Assembly: GCA_023653785.1 (NCBI GenBank)
Contig: JAMKCH010087969.1
Location: 124,001 to 188,000 of the forward strand
Length of the DNA stretch: 64,000 bases
Direction: 5' to 3'
Source of the DNA: Ophioderma brevispina
Lineage: Eukaryota; Echinodermata; Ophiuroidea; Amphilepidida; Ophiodermatidae
Both the position numbers and the translations under genes were made by a program. Position 1 is the first letter of the stretch, and every line of letters starts with the position of its first letter. Under the pieces are notes generated by a model. It was not told the origin of the DNA. It did not search any database and saw nothing but the letters and a program-made list of their open reading frames with translations. Positions 38,320-49,775 of the stretch are shown piece after piece.

Positions 38320-38580
38320 TGAGGTCTTTTTCTCTCCTGCTTGTGCTTCTTTATGTCTCCCCTTATTCTTCAATCACCACATCATTACCATCATCTCTCT
38401 TAGCTCTATCACTCTCTCGCTCACCACAAATTACTCGCAATTTAGCTATATTTCTCCCCCTTTCTCCTGATTGTCCATCTCTTTCACACTTACCCTGTCC
38501 TTTTTTTCTGCTTCTTCGAATTTCAGCACAACCACCTCTTTTGGGAGTGTCACTATTGTGCTCCAGGGCTTAATCCTTCC
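38320..38580. repeat. Pyrimidine-rich tract
   Basis: The plus strand is strongly C+T biased, with repeated TCTC, CTCTC, TTCTCC and ATCATCTCTC motifs. The 90-codon frame at 38301-38573, rich in Leu and Ser, is a by-product of this composition and not a supported gene. Confidence 0.65.
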
Positions 38581-40183
38581 CCCCGGTCAGATTTCATTTA
38601 GGTAATGAGATCCAACACCGTCCTTCGAATTCGAGGATAGTAGCGCGCGAATTGTTGCGGTGTATCTAGAGTAGAGCACAACAGTACAGTTTAAGCAAAC
38701 GTGTTGTTTACAAATATCGGAAATCTCTCAACTTTCAAGACAGCCTTCACAAATCAATTTTGTTTTCTTCTTTTATTTGGTTTTGTTTTATTAAGTCCCG
38801 TCTGTTGGAGCCGAAGGGGCTCTGTGTCATCAGTACCCACCATCTCTTTCAATGTTGCGATCTTATGATGTTGTATAGCGATGTTTGTATCGATGTGTGT
38901 CAATTTAGATATCTCACAAGTACGTGGTCGATATATCCTGCAAACTTTTATGCTATGATATGCGAATGTTGTATAAATTGCCGTAGCACCTACAAAAAAT
39001 AGCAATTGTACACACGATCCTTTGCTTTAAGTTTTATTTCTCCCTCCAGTTAATACGAAACGTGCTCTTTACCCTTTTTCAATATTAAGCACTGCGTTTA
39101 CGTTATTGCATTCTTCTAAATATAAAAGGTAATGTCAACTTAAAAGATACAATTGGATTTACGCTACAAACAAGAAATATATCGATTTTATTGGCAACTT
39201 ATTTCATGCTCCATAATAAAACAGCTGCTCGTGATTTAATTTTGGTCCAATGTAATCCCGACTTTAATTCTTTCGTTCTTGGCACCTGTTTCTTTTGATT
39301 TATCAAGCCTTTCTGCATTGCTTAAAGGGATACAGTCGGCATTGATCTAACCCTGACTCGTTCAATATGTATTCACTTCAAATTTTGGGTGTAGTGTAAA
39401 CCTGTGATGTTTTGTCATTTACATTGTTTTACACTTTATCTTGTTTAACAACGTATTTTCATTCACACGGCTTTTGCTAAATGTGTGATTGCTATCCCAT
39501 ACTAAATAAACCGTATAATTTATTGACTGGATTTTCATCTTTTTTATTTTTACATAAGTCAAAAGATATAACCAGACAAAAAAAAAAACCCTCACTCATT
39601 TCTCACTGATATATGATTTTCCATTGATCAATAAGACGGCAGACCTTCAATAGATGAAGCCCGTTTGTTCTGTGGGTAAATTCAATGTTGAAGTGGAATT
39701 TTCTTAAAAACAGTTTTAATGTATCAACTCGTATACTGCTACAACAACAACAAATGCAGTTTCGAATAAGGCGAATAAAACGATCCATCATGGTGTATGT
39801 GTGTGCTCATGTGTATGTCTGCATCTGTGTGCATACATGTGCATGTGTTGTAAATATAAATTGATGCATACATGATAATTGAAAAAATAACCAATCGGTT
39901 TCCTAAATTGCATTTTTTTTTACTCGTAAAAAAATGGTATTAGTGTGCATTTTTCTATTCTAAAAAAGTGCGGTGAAAAATGTTCTCTTTGAATGACATC
40001 GCTTGATAGGCTACTGCATCATTGATGCTCTCAATTAAATGTATTGTACAACTGCTTATAGCTCGCACGTCAAACTTCTTGAATAAAAATGACGATAAGC
40101 TGCGCAGCAATAACATTCCACTCTTTTCGGACTATCATTTTTCCTTATCGTGAATCAATGCTGGTAGAGATGGTAAACTATAT
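38581..40183. other. Intergenic; no gene seen
   Basis: Mirror-image frames at 38754-39005 are compositional shadows. A TG/CATG-rich simple tract lies at about 39789-39850. The segment 39992-40038 (CTTGATAGGCTACTGCATCA) resembles 9493-9540. Confidence 0.5.
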
Positions 40184-40288
40184 GGGAGTTTCCGTAACCT
40201 GACCCATCTGACACACTTTTTCTGACACACTTATAAATTCGGAAACCTTAGCGGAATAAACCTGTGCTTTATTCCGTGCTTTACTCCC
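40184..40288. mobile_element. Fold-back MITE with 9-bp TSD, copy 2 (right arm mostly lost)
   Basis: It starts GGGAGTTTCCGTAACCTGAC, as at 30430, and ends CTTTACTCCC. AAACTATAT flanks it perfectly on both sides (40175-40183 and 40289-40297). The left arm and the GTGCTTTATTCC centre are present, but most of the right arm is missing. Because the duplication is intact, either the deletion occurred within the element after insertion or this is a shorter mobile derivative. Confidence 0.88.
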
Positions 40289-40297
40289 AAACTATAT

Positions 40298-41220
40298 CAG
40301 TTGGGTTAGAGCAATTACAGAGACTCAAGCGAAATTGCAATACATATGACTGTTTCAAGAAAACACACATACATACGAACACACGTTTCTTCTCTTTCTT
40401 GTATTTCCCCGGTCAATTTTATGCCCAAATTGACAACGAATTTGCACAATGTAATTTGATGCTGCTTTAATACATTGACACTCAATTTGGACTCGGGATA
40501 TTGGGTGTTTTTGTGTTTTACGACAAATTAAGTTTGGCGTAAATTTGTTGCTGAAGCAACGATAACCATCTCGGTGAGTGATTGACCGGGGGGTGTTGAT
40601 GCGGCTCTGTTTTGACAGTGGCATCTCCTTAAATGTCAGTGCCGACTTCTTGCTTGCATTCCGTCAGAGACGGCTAGAAGGCGATAACAAAATGAGGGAA
40701 ACTCCTATTGGTCATTTTGTCTTGTAGCCACTCCTTTATCCTGAGGATATATTATCGACCACTCTAAAACGCCGGCAACTCAAAGTCCGTTTTAAAGGTT
40801 TACAGGCATGTTGGGGCATTCTCATTTATTTTGACAATCATTAAATCTCTGGAGACCAGTGTAAAACTCAATTTGAGAAAGTCATTTTGTTTTGGGGATT
40901 AATTTGTGTCACTCTTGTACATTTTGCTCTTTAATAAGGTCAGCGAAACTCGTATCTTTCCCACGTAAAAATGCGTGAAGCATCTTCTGAAGCTCAACGT
41001 CAGACTGCTGCAAAGACTTGTTAAATGGATTATCGACTGGTTAACTGGACATTGTTGACATCAAACAACATGCCTGTTGCTGCTCCCAATGTTAGAGACT
41101 CCCTGCATTAATATAATACCCTGCCAAATCCCTCACATACGATGTACCTATTATAGGGACCACATTAGCCATATAGGTACCACAGTGGCCATGTGCGTAA
41201 TTGGTATTGTGGTACACCCA
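40298..41220. other. Intergenic; no gene seen
   Basis: There are two overlapping opposite frames near 40264-40624 and nothing recognisable. Confidence 0.5.
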
Positions 41221-41240
41221 TACCTACTATATAGTAGGTA
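41221..41240. repeat. 20-bp perfect palindrome
   Basis: TACCTACTATATAGTAGGTA is self-complementary without a loop. It sits among further partial palindromes (GTACCTATTATAGGGAC-type) in 41130-41250. An AC-rich simple stretch follows at 41281-41330. Confidence 0.9.
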
Positions 41241-41329
41241 CACTGTGTATTCCTACAATGCGGACGAGTAACACGTACACAAACACCCAACCAAACACAC
41301 CACCCACCACACACACGCATACACGAGAG

Positions 41330-41645
41330 CACGTGTGCGCAATCGGATAAGTGCAGGACTCGTAATCCTAAGACCATTGTAATTCGTGAGTTCGAGCCCC
41401 AGGTACAGTCAACGTGTTTGTGTCCCTGAGCAAGATACTTAATCTTAATTGCCTTGTCGACCCAAGCGAAATATTGCATGTGGAATATTACAATCTAAGT
41501 GTATATTAGGATGTGCTCTTGGCCAGCAGTCACCTAGATGAAGCGAAATGATTGTGACGATTTCGTGATGGCGGCGTAATAATAACAGGCAACAGCACTT
41601 TCAGACTGTTTATGGTGATAAAATGCTCTATTAAAAAAAAAAAAA
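41330..41645 (+). mobile_element. tRNA-derived SINE
   Basis: A pol III A-box-like GGATAAGTGCAGG (41345-41357) and a B-box AGTTCGAGCCC (41389-41399) have normal tRNA spacing. An anticodon-like loop CTCGTAA lies between AGGA and TCCT, so a Thr-type (CGT) head is possible. The body contains TGTCCCTGAGCAAGATACTT, a block common in animal tRNA-SINEs, and the 3' end is an A13 run at 41633-41645. No clear TSD was found. It is not a functional tRNA gene, because the acceptor stem is not intact. Confidence 0.8.
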
Positions 41646-41701
41646 CTAGAAAAAAACTGATTATTATTATACACCTCAGACCCTACTTTAATAGTATACT
41701 T

Positions 41702-42155
41702 TTAAAGGAGAACCGTACAACGAATAATATTATTGTACAATATACTCTTAAATAATTATTGACCACATATAGAGTGGTTTCATCGAAAACGGAATTATAT
41801 TAACTGAACAAATAAATTAATTAAAACCATGCGCTATTTAAAAGCGCGCTGGTTTATAAAGTGTTATACGACGTGTTCCTGCACGTTTTGTGCATACATG
41901 GCATAGGAAATACATATTATGAAAGCGTCCCGTGGAAGAGTATGACGCTACTGTGCCGTCCTATCGCATAACACATAATACATATCCCATATACCCTAGC
42001 GCGATTTCAAATAGCGATGGTCAGACAAAATGATTTAATTCATTTTAATGGTTAGTATAATCTAGATTATCCATGAGACTACTCGATATGTGTTCAATAA
42101 TTATTTTTATAACTATATTGTATCAAAGCTATTCTTAGTAAGGGCCTCTCCTTAA
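41702..42155. mobile_element. TTAA fold-back MITE, family A copy 3
   Basis: It begins TTAAAGGAGAACCGTAC and ends CCTCTCCTTAA. It shares AATAATTATTGACCACATAT, GAAAACGGAATTATATT and AATAGCGATGGTCAGACAAA with the other copies. At 454 bp it remains palindromic along its length. It lies 56 bp downstream of the SINE tail. Confidence 0.87.
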
Positions 42156-42826
42156 AATCCCAAGGTGTGTGGTATAAGAGTACCTTTCAGATTCAACGAT
42201 ACCTTTGGCAGTTATCTGTGCTACAGTGGTGTAGCTACAGTCCAATGCTCACACCATGGCAAGACTGGTAAAGAGAAAGTGCGTTTTTCGATCTATATAC
42301 TTATCAACGATTGCAAAAATACTCCGAGCGCGTTGTAACTAGATGCACGCAACAACATTGTGAAACGTACATAATGTCATATTAATTAAATGTTGTGCAT
42401 ATGTTGTCTCTGACCTTTAGAGCACTTTTTTCAAATTATGATATCTGTCATGATCAGTCAACTTCATCCATCATGCTTATTGTGAATCGGAAATCACTTA
42501 TCGATCTTCGTGGTACTCTCGGAAGTCGCCATGATATGGTTTCCTTGTTTTGAAAATCTGCTGATGTGGTATTGATCTCGGTGTCACTAGTCTTTTGCAG
42601 AAATAAACCATTAATTGTCACGGTAGTGGGTGTATATTAAAACAAAAGAAAAAAAAAAAAGAAAACACGGACATGAGCAATTTATATTTGTATGAAGTAC
42701 AAAGCAAAATATTATAATCGAGCAAATTTGATGTCAGTTTTCAGATATTTTGAAGTACAACCATTTAAGTATCTGTACTAGGAATAAGTGTGCTTATCTT
42801 GTTTATATGTACGGTATGTTGACTTT
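42156..42826. other. No recognisable feature
   Basis: This stretch holds an A-rich run near 42640-42665 and nothing else. Confidence 0.5.
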
Positions 42827-43440
42827 TTAAGGAGTTTGACGTGTGATTTGTTTACGCGCAAGCTGCTTTATACCTTCAGCATTCTGTTTAGAGCCCAGTC
42901 ATGGACAAATGGAATTTTAGTTTTGAGGTGCGAAGGTATCATGCGCAGATACCGCGGATAACTGTGCGTTTGTTTGCGTTTATTAAAATCGCGCATCTCT
43001 ACGCCTGCGTTCCTGCTTTGCTGCATGCCGAATGTCGCGCGGATTTTTCTTGCCGCCCAACAAGACGCCCAATTTGGAAAAAAGTGTCAAATTTCAGTGG
43101 TTTTCGGCGTGTAATGGAAAAAGTAAGTCGGTGACCCTCATTTTTTATTTCAAAATTTTAACGAATGACATCGGGACCTCAACATATTTAGAAATTACAA
43201 AATTTTATCGAGAAGTTTTTATTTTGTAGGCGATCCAAACGTCAAATTTGGACTTTTCCCATAGACTTGCGTGGTTTAAAAAGTGACAACATACCTTTTT
43301 TGTTTTGGCTATAGCTCAAAAACAAAGTCGGTGACCCCCATTTTTTATTTCAGATTCTTAATAAGCACCATTGTAAATACCATATATGTGAATTCTGGAA
43401 AATTTTATCGAGTAGATCACTAACACGTCAAACCCCTTAA
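42827..43440. mobile_element. TTAA-bounded element with GTCGGTGACC direct repeats
   Basis: The left end TTAAGGAGTTTGACGTGTGA and the right end AACACGTCAAACCCCTTAA form an inverted repeat of about 19 bp bounded by TTAA. Inside, AGTCGGTGACCCTCATTTTT (43125) recurs as AGTCGGTGACCCCCATTTTT (43326), each followed by TTATTTCA. This shows an internal direct duplication with a 201-bp period. The 77- and 65-codon frames here are element sequence. There is no transposase. Confidence 0.83.
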
Positions 43441-44932
43441 GAAAACGCTAGCATAGCAGCTAGAAGATGTCCTGCATAATGCAACGGCCCTGCATCACCG
43501 TAACGCTCTAAAACATTCAATTATTTAAATCTAGTGAATTTGATATTTGAAACTGCCACCGTAAGATATTACCAAATATAGCATTACCCGCCCTAATGTT
43601 ACTCCAGTGTGTTCAATCGTGACATTTTCTTTTTAAATAACATGAAATGCGAACTGTCACGATCTTCTCCAAGTCCATGCATTATACAAGAATTCTCCAA
43701 ATTTGAACCTGTAGTGCCAGTAATGAAGGATATTTGCTTTTCTAACGCACACTTAAAGAAAACGGTTGTCGCCGAAGGGTTATTTTTTTAATTGCTGTTT
43801 CGCTTCTCTAAATACAACATTATACTGTCCTGCTTTCTTTTACTCTCTCAAGTCATTAGAAAATCAAATTTAAAATCGTAATATTTTAATGTGTATTCTT
43901 TAATCATCTTCATGACATTTTCTTTTCTGAAAGGAGATACTACATGCAAATTATGCGTTTTGAGACAGTCGATTTTCTTTTGGGATAGCGAAATCAAACG
44001 AGCTCATGTGTGTGTTTTTGGTGACTTCAAGGGCACCCGTTGATACATCTCGCCTCCCGGGAGTAATCCTTGAAAAGCGTGTCAAACGATTCCAAACAAT
44101 TTAAATACATTCAATTGCGTAGGTATCATCGCAGTTAACTTAAAGGAATTAGGTTGTTTCAAACAACATATAGCCATAATTAAATGCACCATCGCATCTG
44201 ATCACTTTCCAATATTGGGAAATAATTCGGAAGTGTAGGGTTTCAAGAACTGCTAGGCAAAATTGTGGAAATAAAACTGGTTTAATGCTAGTTTGGGTCA
44301 ATGATAACACAAAGTCTTAACACTTTTCCATAAGAGGGTAATTGCCTTATCAGTTGCGCATATTTTAGTGGAAAAAAATCAAATCGGCCATGGCGTTTAT
44401 ACTCATTAGCATAAAAACCCTTTTTGGGGGGGCTTAACAATAAAATCGCATAGGAATATTTTTTTTGAATTTTTATTTCAGCATTGTAATTGTATTGATA
44501 GCCTACTATCCAAATTTATGGAAAAAGTCCTTCGGGAAAGTGTTTTTTTTTTGGGGGGGAGGCGGGAGAATTTGGTGCGCGTTGTAAAAATCGGTTTTGG
44601 GGCCGCCATTTTTAATCTGTGCATCCGATTTCATTTTGTTCCTGTTGTGTAGTCGTGTTGATGTACCCTATCAATGACCAGAGTTTATGCAAAAAATTAT
44701 AACAGCAAAGTGGTTATCAGAGATGGACTTGGACCCCCCCCCCCTTATGCACCAATGGGAGTGCAGAAGACCTTATTCACTTAAGGTTTTAATCCACCTT
44801 TCATGCACCTGGCATGTTATTGTTTTGAAAGTTTTTTTGGGGGGGCTAGAGCAGTTTTTAGCTTTCAAACAATTAAATTTGCTAACGCGATACGGGGCTT
44901 GGAATTGTACTTCACTGAGTACCTGTAAGGCA
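43441..44932. other. Intergenic; homopolymer-rich
   Basis: G-runs and C-runs occur at about 44424, 44553, 44733 and 44840. The 105-codon frame at 44687-45004 crosses them and the following hairpin, and encodes no recognisable domain. A short hairpin, GGTTGTTTCAAACAAC, lies near 44152. Confidence 0.45.
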
Positions 44933-45059
44933 AGAGTTCCATATGTACCCCTCTTCAAAGTTCTAAATGTACAATTTTCTTTTTATTTTTGGCCTTATGG
45001 TTAGGGTGTTGGTTAGTGTAACGCCTGTACCATTTTTAGAGGGGTACATATGGAACTCT
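44933..45059. repeat. 22-bp perfect inverted repeat with 83-bp spacer
   Basis: AGAGTTCCATATGTACCCCTCT (44933-44954) is exactly mirrored at 45038-45059. CAAA-type bases continue on both sides (TTCAAAG, TTCAAATG). It may be a MITE of about 130 bp; no second copy was found in this window. Confidence 0.8.
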
Positions 45060-45535
45060 TTTCAAATGTAATATTATGTATACTAGAGTGTGGGCCTGAC
45101 GTTTCGATCCCTAGCAGGATCTTCATCATTTTTGATCAAATGTAATATTGTAACCTGCTAAATTGCACCGGATGGACACTCATGTTTCCGACATTAATCT
45201 TGATTTATTATCCCCAGTGAAACAAACAAAGATAACATTTCGCCATTAGCGTCATGAAAATAAACACAAATCAATAACTGTTGACATAATAACATAGTAA
45301 AAATGATACGGCTTCTCTGATGCATTACGCACGAAACCCCAAAAATCTTTCAATTATACGTTATTAAGCAGCTGTTCGATCAGTGGCAAGTAAAGGTTTA
45401 TTCCATCAATCTTATTGAGCTCTACATCGCTGCCATGTACCCGCAATGTACCATTAAACATAACAGAATGATTCAGACTAGCTTACACTACTCAGTAGGC
45501 GTTATTGAGAATCCTGGTCAAGACCACAACTACAC
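45060..45535. other. No gene seen
   Basis: GACGTTTCGATCCCTAGCAG at 45100-45119 followed by GATCTTCATCA resembles a motif often seen in dispersed animal repeats, but no boundaries could be set. Confidence 0.4.
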
Positions 45536-45881
45536 TTAAAGGGGCATTTCGTGATCCACAGCCTCGTCCACCCGACTTACCTCAGAAAATTTGAGATTTT
45601 TATATCATCTGGACCGTCGGGCTAAGTATAGTATGTGTGCCCAATCTGACGTGCAAATTCAATGGTCTCTGCAAGAAATTCGCGATTTTGTATTTTCTGT
45701 CCGTAAACGGACAGAAATTACTGTACAGTGGTCTATGGGAGATTGTGATATGAACATTTAGTCATAACACCAAAACGCAAGATCAGAATCAACTGAAATT
45801 TTGAGAATAAGCTTTTCTCAAGGATATCTTGCGAAACATAAACAAAACAGAAGGGGTTAAAATCACGAAATGCAACTTTAA
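45536..45881. mobile_element. TTAA-bounded MITE (TTAAAGGGGCATTTCGTGAT)
   Basis: The left end TTAAAGGGGCATTTCGTGAT is mirrored by ATCACGAAATGCAACTTTAA on the right (18 of 20). The 346-bp interior includes a small hairpin, TTTCTGTCCGT-AAA-CGGACAGAAA. There is no transposase frame. It fits the TTAA-target group of this window. Confidence 0.85.
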
Positions 45882-46107
45882 GTGAAACATCCAACATTCA
45901 GAAAAGGTATAGTTTCACTTATCTGCAATATATAGCTTTCAAGTTACAATCTAAAACGTCAAAGGTCGATGTTTGGCCCTTCTTGCTTAAATTGAACAAT
46001 AAATAGTTTGGTATAGCTGGGATATTTTCTTACCATTGTTATGAGGGTAAATGTGCAATACCTGGTGCTTGTACAGCAGTATGTAACACAATACATGCGC
46101 TGTACTG

Positions 46108-46278
46108 TGATATATCCCTAATGTCCCTGTATTTAAATGCACTTTTGACAAATTCACGGAGCGGGCCCCTGCCTTGAATTTTGGGAGAAATTTCCCCTAG
46201 CACTAACAAGAAACATAACGCTACCTCCATTTTTTGCGGACATCGTCAAATTTTCCTCTAGTGGCGTTAGGGATATCA
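46108..46278. mobile_element. 171-bp inverted-repeat element related to 36649-36797
   Basis: The ends TGATATATCCCTAATG and CGTTAGGGATATCA are inverted. The interior shares CACGGAG(C)GGGCCC and AACGCTACCTC with the 36.6-kb copy. A TSD was not identified. Confidence 0.65.
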
Positions 46279-46589
46279 TGGCAAAACATTATATTTTCTC
46301 CAAAAAGGAAAACATTCTACATTCGTTAATCTATTTTGAATATTGATTGGTAGGACAATTAATACGAATGGTTTGAGACTGTTTGGTCGAAATCGAAGCT
46401 ATTTTTCCGTGTTGATTCCTCATGTGGAGGTCAAACGTTGACCTTTTACGTTTTGGCTTGTAGCCTGAACACTATACATCACAAAGGTCAAGTTATACTT
46501 TTTTCTGATTCCATGTGCCCTGAGGAATACCAAAAACAAGATTCGGACAACTTTTTCACTTTGACCCCTGTATAATACACTTTGACTTA

Positions 46590-46899
46590 TTAAAGGTGCG
46601 TGTTCCGATCATCTTTGGGACCTTCGTGATTTACCCAGAAGTAGTATCGATTTTTATATCAGATGAAAGGCCGTATTTTTCTCATTGTCGTCCTGAAATT
46701 TAAGCCCTCAAATCCATTTCATTCCCAATATCAATATTAGCACATATATTGACTAGGGCTTTGCAATATGAATTATTGCTTCTACCATCAAAATCGCAAA
46801 TCTGATTCCCACGGTATTTGATGGGGCGTATGTGCAAGTGCCAGGCTCTCATATCAAGTAGAGAATACAATAGACATAAATCGGAACAAGCTCCTTTAA
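46590..46899. mobile_element. TTAA-bounded MITE (TTAAAGGTGCGTGTTCCGAT)
   Basis: The left end TTAAAGGTGCGTGTTCCGAT is mirrored by ATCGGAACAAGCTCCTTTAA on the right (18 of 20). The interior is 310 bp with no frame of note. It is the fourth TTAAAGG-ended family in the window and is unrelated internally to the others. Confidence 0.85.
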
Positions 46900-48002
46900 G
46901 GGTCATCAGGGGTGAAAATCCAAATGTCTCCCAATGCTAAAATAAACTTTGAGGTATAGAAGATACATGCCAGATGTCATTCCTTTATTAAAAAACCCAC
47001 AATCATTTGATTCAGCATTTCAAAATTGTCTCAGAAGGTCAGATTACCAGCTTTAACCTAAAACTGCATCCAGCAGGTCTCTTTTTTGAGAATCAGAATT
47101 AATCTTTGAATTTGTGATACAAGTTTTAGAGTTGAGATTATTCATTGTTAAGTTAAAAGGAAGCAAGATTTTATCATCTTATAATCAACTAAAACAAAGA
47201 ACAAAGAAACCGACTGTTTTGAAGTTGTTACATACATATAATAAACAGATCCGTAATAATGTTTGAAATGTGTTTAAACTACACAACTTACGCTTGCTGC
47301 CAAGTATTAGGAAACAAGTAACACGGGCCCAATGTACACCAAACCGGTGTACATGATCTGAATAAGCACATTTCTTTCGTAACAGTTGTATGAAAGTTTT
47401 GTTCTGGTTTGTCTTCGATGCATTTTACGCAATTTTTCGTTGTGTTTAAGGTTATTGAATCAGACCAATTCAGAAGGGCTTTACAAAATTTATCATAACT
47501 TTTGAACCAATAGTCCAAATTCCACCAAACAAATATCTTGTCAAAAAGATGAGATTATAGACAATCCAAATTATTTGGAATAGTTAAATTTCCGTGTCCT
47601 GTGATGCACATGTTAACATTTTCTCTTCAAAAAAATCCCGCCAAAATGAAGAATTTTCACGTTACATAAATTCAGACTGAAACAAAAAAAAACGATTTTC
47701 AAAATAGACAACATAGGCCACATTAACAGCGATTGAAAAGTACTTATTTGTAATGTGTACAGAAACTGCATTTGTACACCTTTGAAGGCATTATTCAATT
47801 TTCAAAATCATAGAAATTCTCAAAAATGCAGAGGGTGTGAGTTTAACCCACTCGAATTACGACAGGAGCGTCCCAGAGGAAGCACAGAGCACAGAGCAAT
47901 AGAGATCTCTCAACGTTGAGACTCAGTATAATTTGTTATTTTATTAGTACCACGGTATTTTAACTGGTTTGATGAATTGCATTGAAAATACAGTCATAAC
48001 GT
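46900..48002. other. Intergenic; no gene seen
   Basis: There are frames of 61 and 76 codons on the minus strand and no motif. Doublets such as CACAGAG occur near 47882-47897. Confidence 0.45.
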
Positions 48003-48910
48003 AAGTAGGACATTGTCAAGTATGGAAATGTTACTAGGCCAAGAGAGTTGGAGGTACTTTCTTTAGATTACCAACTGATGATTTGAAGATACCTGTGCCT
48101 GTCGAATTATCTGATGTGTCGAAATGTAATCCAAACTGGTACTGTCATTACTATTTTGGTAACAAAGTAGATAAGAGTTTTATTGGAAACCGTTTACCTT
48201 GAGGTCATTTTGGTAAAGTATTCCGAAATTTCGCTTCGGGAAATCTGTCTGCATGCATATAGTCTAACCGATGTAGATGAGGCGGCGATGCTAGTGAAAG
48301 AGTAGGGAATTTATCTTGTTCAAAACAGAGTAACCTAATCTCAGTGTTGTTTTTGGACTGGAAGTTGACCATTGCAGATCAGGTACAATTGCAAAGCGTT
48401 TTCTGAGTAACTTGTAGTATTGTACTAGAGCATCACTGATTTTTAAAGGGAATGGGGCACAAGCCGTCAGCTATTTCTTCAGACAATAAACAACCACAAA
48501 AGCTTTTGATTAGAGATAGAGTTAGGGATAAGTACAGTGTTTCATGCACGCCGCTGGCACATTCTGTCGCATACTGCTGTGACAGGGCAGTTTATTATAT
48601 CTCAGACTTTAGAACATTTGAGCTCGTGGGGCTGTCCAGACATTATTGGTGTGTAAATATTTTTGGAGGGCATGATAAAATATCTCAAGTCAGAAATGTT
48701 TGCATAAGCGAGAGTTGCTGCAACTAGCGATTTCGTTGACATTGCAAAATATTAAAGCTCGTCAATCATCTGAGGTGTTGACTAAGAAAATTACAATATT
48801 ATGCTCGGTAACGGGTGTTGGTGATGGTGGTTGTCTGAACGATCGCCTTGACAGCTCAGAGAGACATATGATCCTTGACGTACTCCATAAGACAACACAG
48901 CTTATGTTTT
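48003..48910 (+). pseudogene. Protein-like diverged repeat, unit A (unidentified)
   Basis: This unit shares, in order, several blocks with 48946-49692. Examples are AAATGTAATCCAAACTGGTACTGTC against AGATGTAATTCGAACTGG, the block ending GATAAAATATCT, and GATGGTGGTTGTCTGAACGA against GATGGTGGTGGTTTACTG. In one frame the matches read as similar peptides (CNPNWYCH / CNSNWFCH; VGDGGCLNDRL / HDDGGGLLKDS), which hints at former coding sequence. Stops and shifts interrupt it. I do not recognise the family. Frames of 91 and 70 codons at 48452 and 48700 are fragments of it. Confidence 0.4.
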
Positions 48911-48945
48911 AAGTTGATGGCCTTTTTTTCGTGATGGCTATATCT

Positions 48946-49692
48946 CACAAGTAGGGCATTGGTGAAATGATACATGGTGGCAAGGGGTTACGGGCACTTT
49001 GTCAAATTAGTATTTGATGAGTTCAAGATATTAAGTCTGTTGAAGTTGATATTAAGTCTGTTTTGAGATGTAATTCGAACTGGTTCTGTCACTCTGTGTT
49101 GGGTAACAATCCGTGCATGTCTAAGGAGAATGCAGTCAACAAGAAACGTAATGGATTTAGATATGACTATTTGCTGGAGGACATTGTTTGGAAACTGAGA
49201 ACTCAACAGTGATGGATGAAAAGGCAACCCGAACGTATCCTTGGTAATGATAAAGATGTTGACCATTCTTGTCATTTAGTCAAATAACCTGATTATGTTA
49301 TACTTTCCGATATTTTGAGAGTTTAAATACCACTTTGTATTCAATTTGTTTAAAAATATCTTGAGGGTCTTATATACGCATCACGCATAGATAGTTAACA
49401 TCAGTGGTTTAAAGTTTTGAACCCATTGGGGCTGTTTCAAACCACCGAAGCGAAAATAGTTTGGTCCGTGTGTGATAAAATATCTTAAATAATAAAACAT
49501 TAGATCTATATTTGCGATCTCGTTTCTCGTGGGCGCTTAAAACTACAAGAGACGCTCAATCATTCCCGCTTGACCAGAGAGACATACCGTATCTTCTGAG
49601 GCTTTGGGCATGATGATGGTGGTGGTTTACTGAAAGACAGCATTTGACACTTCAAATGACATCCGGTACTTGCTGTGCTTGATATGTCAATA
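48946..49692 (+). pseudogene. Protein-like diverged repeat, unit B (unidentified)
   Basis: This is a second diverged copy of unit A, with similar block order and spacing of roughly 800-950 bp between equivalent points. Peptide-level similarity exceeds what the DNA alone suggests, but stops occur within the aligned region. A third partial copy at about 52209-52410 (GGTTAACATGAAGTCATTTTGG against the GGTCATTTTGG block) and a weak fourth at 50336-50460 extend the series. The alternative is an ancient non-coding repeat. Confidence 0.4.
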
Positions 49693-49775
49693 CAGTTTAT
49701 TCCCTGCTTTGTTTTCCTGTCCTATTTTCGTCAGTGCTTAATCATTAAGCTGCAGCTTCATTAAAGGTAATGAAT

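Noticed and set aside
38301..38573. Secreted or membrane protein (Leu/Ser-rich 90-codon frame)
   Set aside because: The hydrophobic composition follows from the pyrimidine-rich tract; there is no other support.
41340..41410. Functional tRNA gene
   Set aside because: Box A and box B are present, but the acceptor stem is not intact and the sequence continues into a SINE body with an A-tail.
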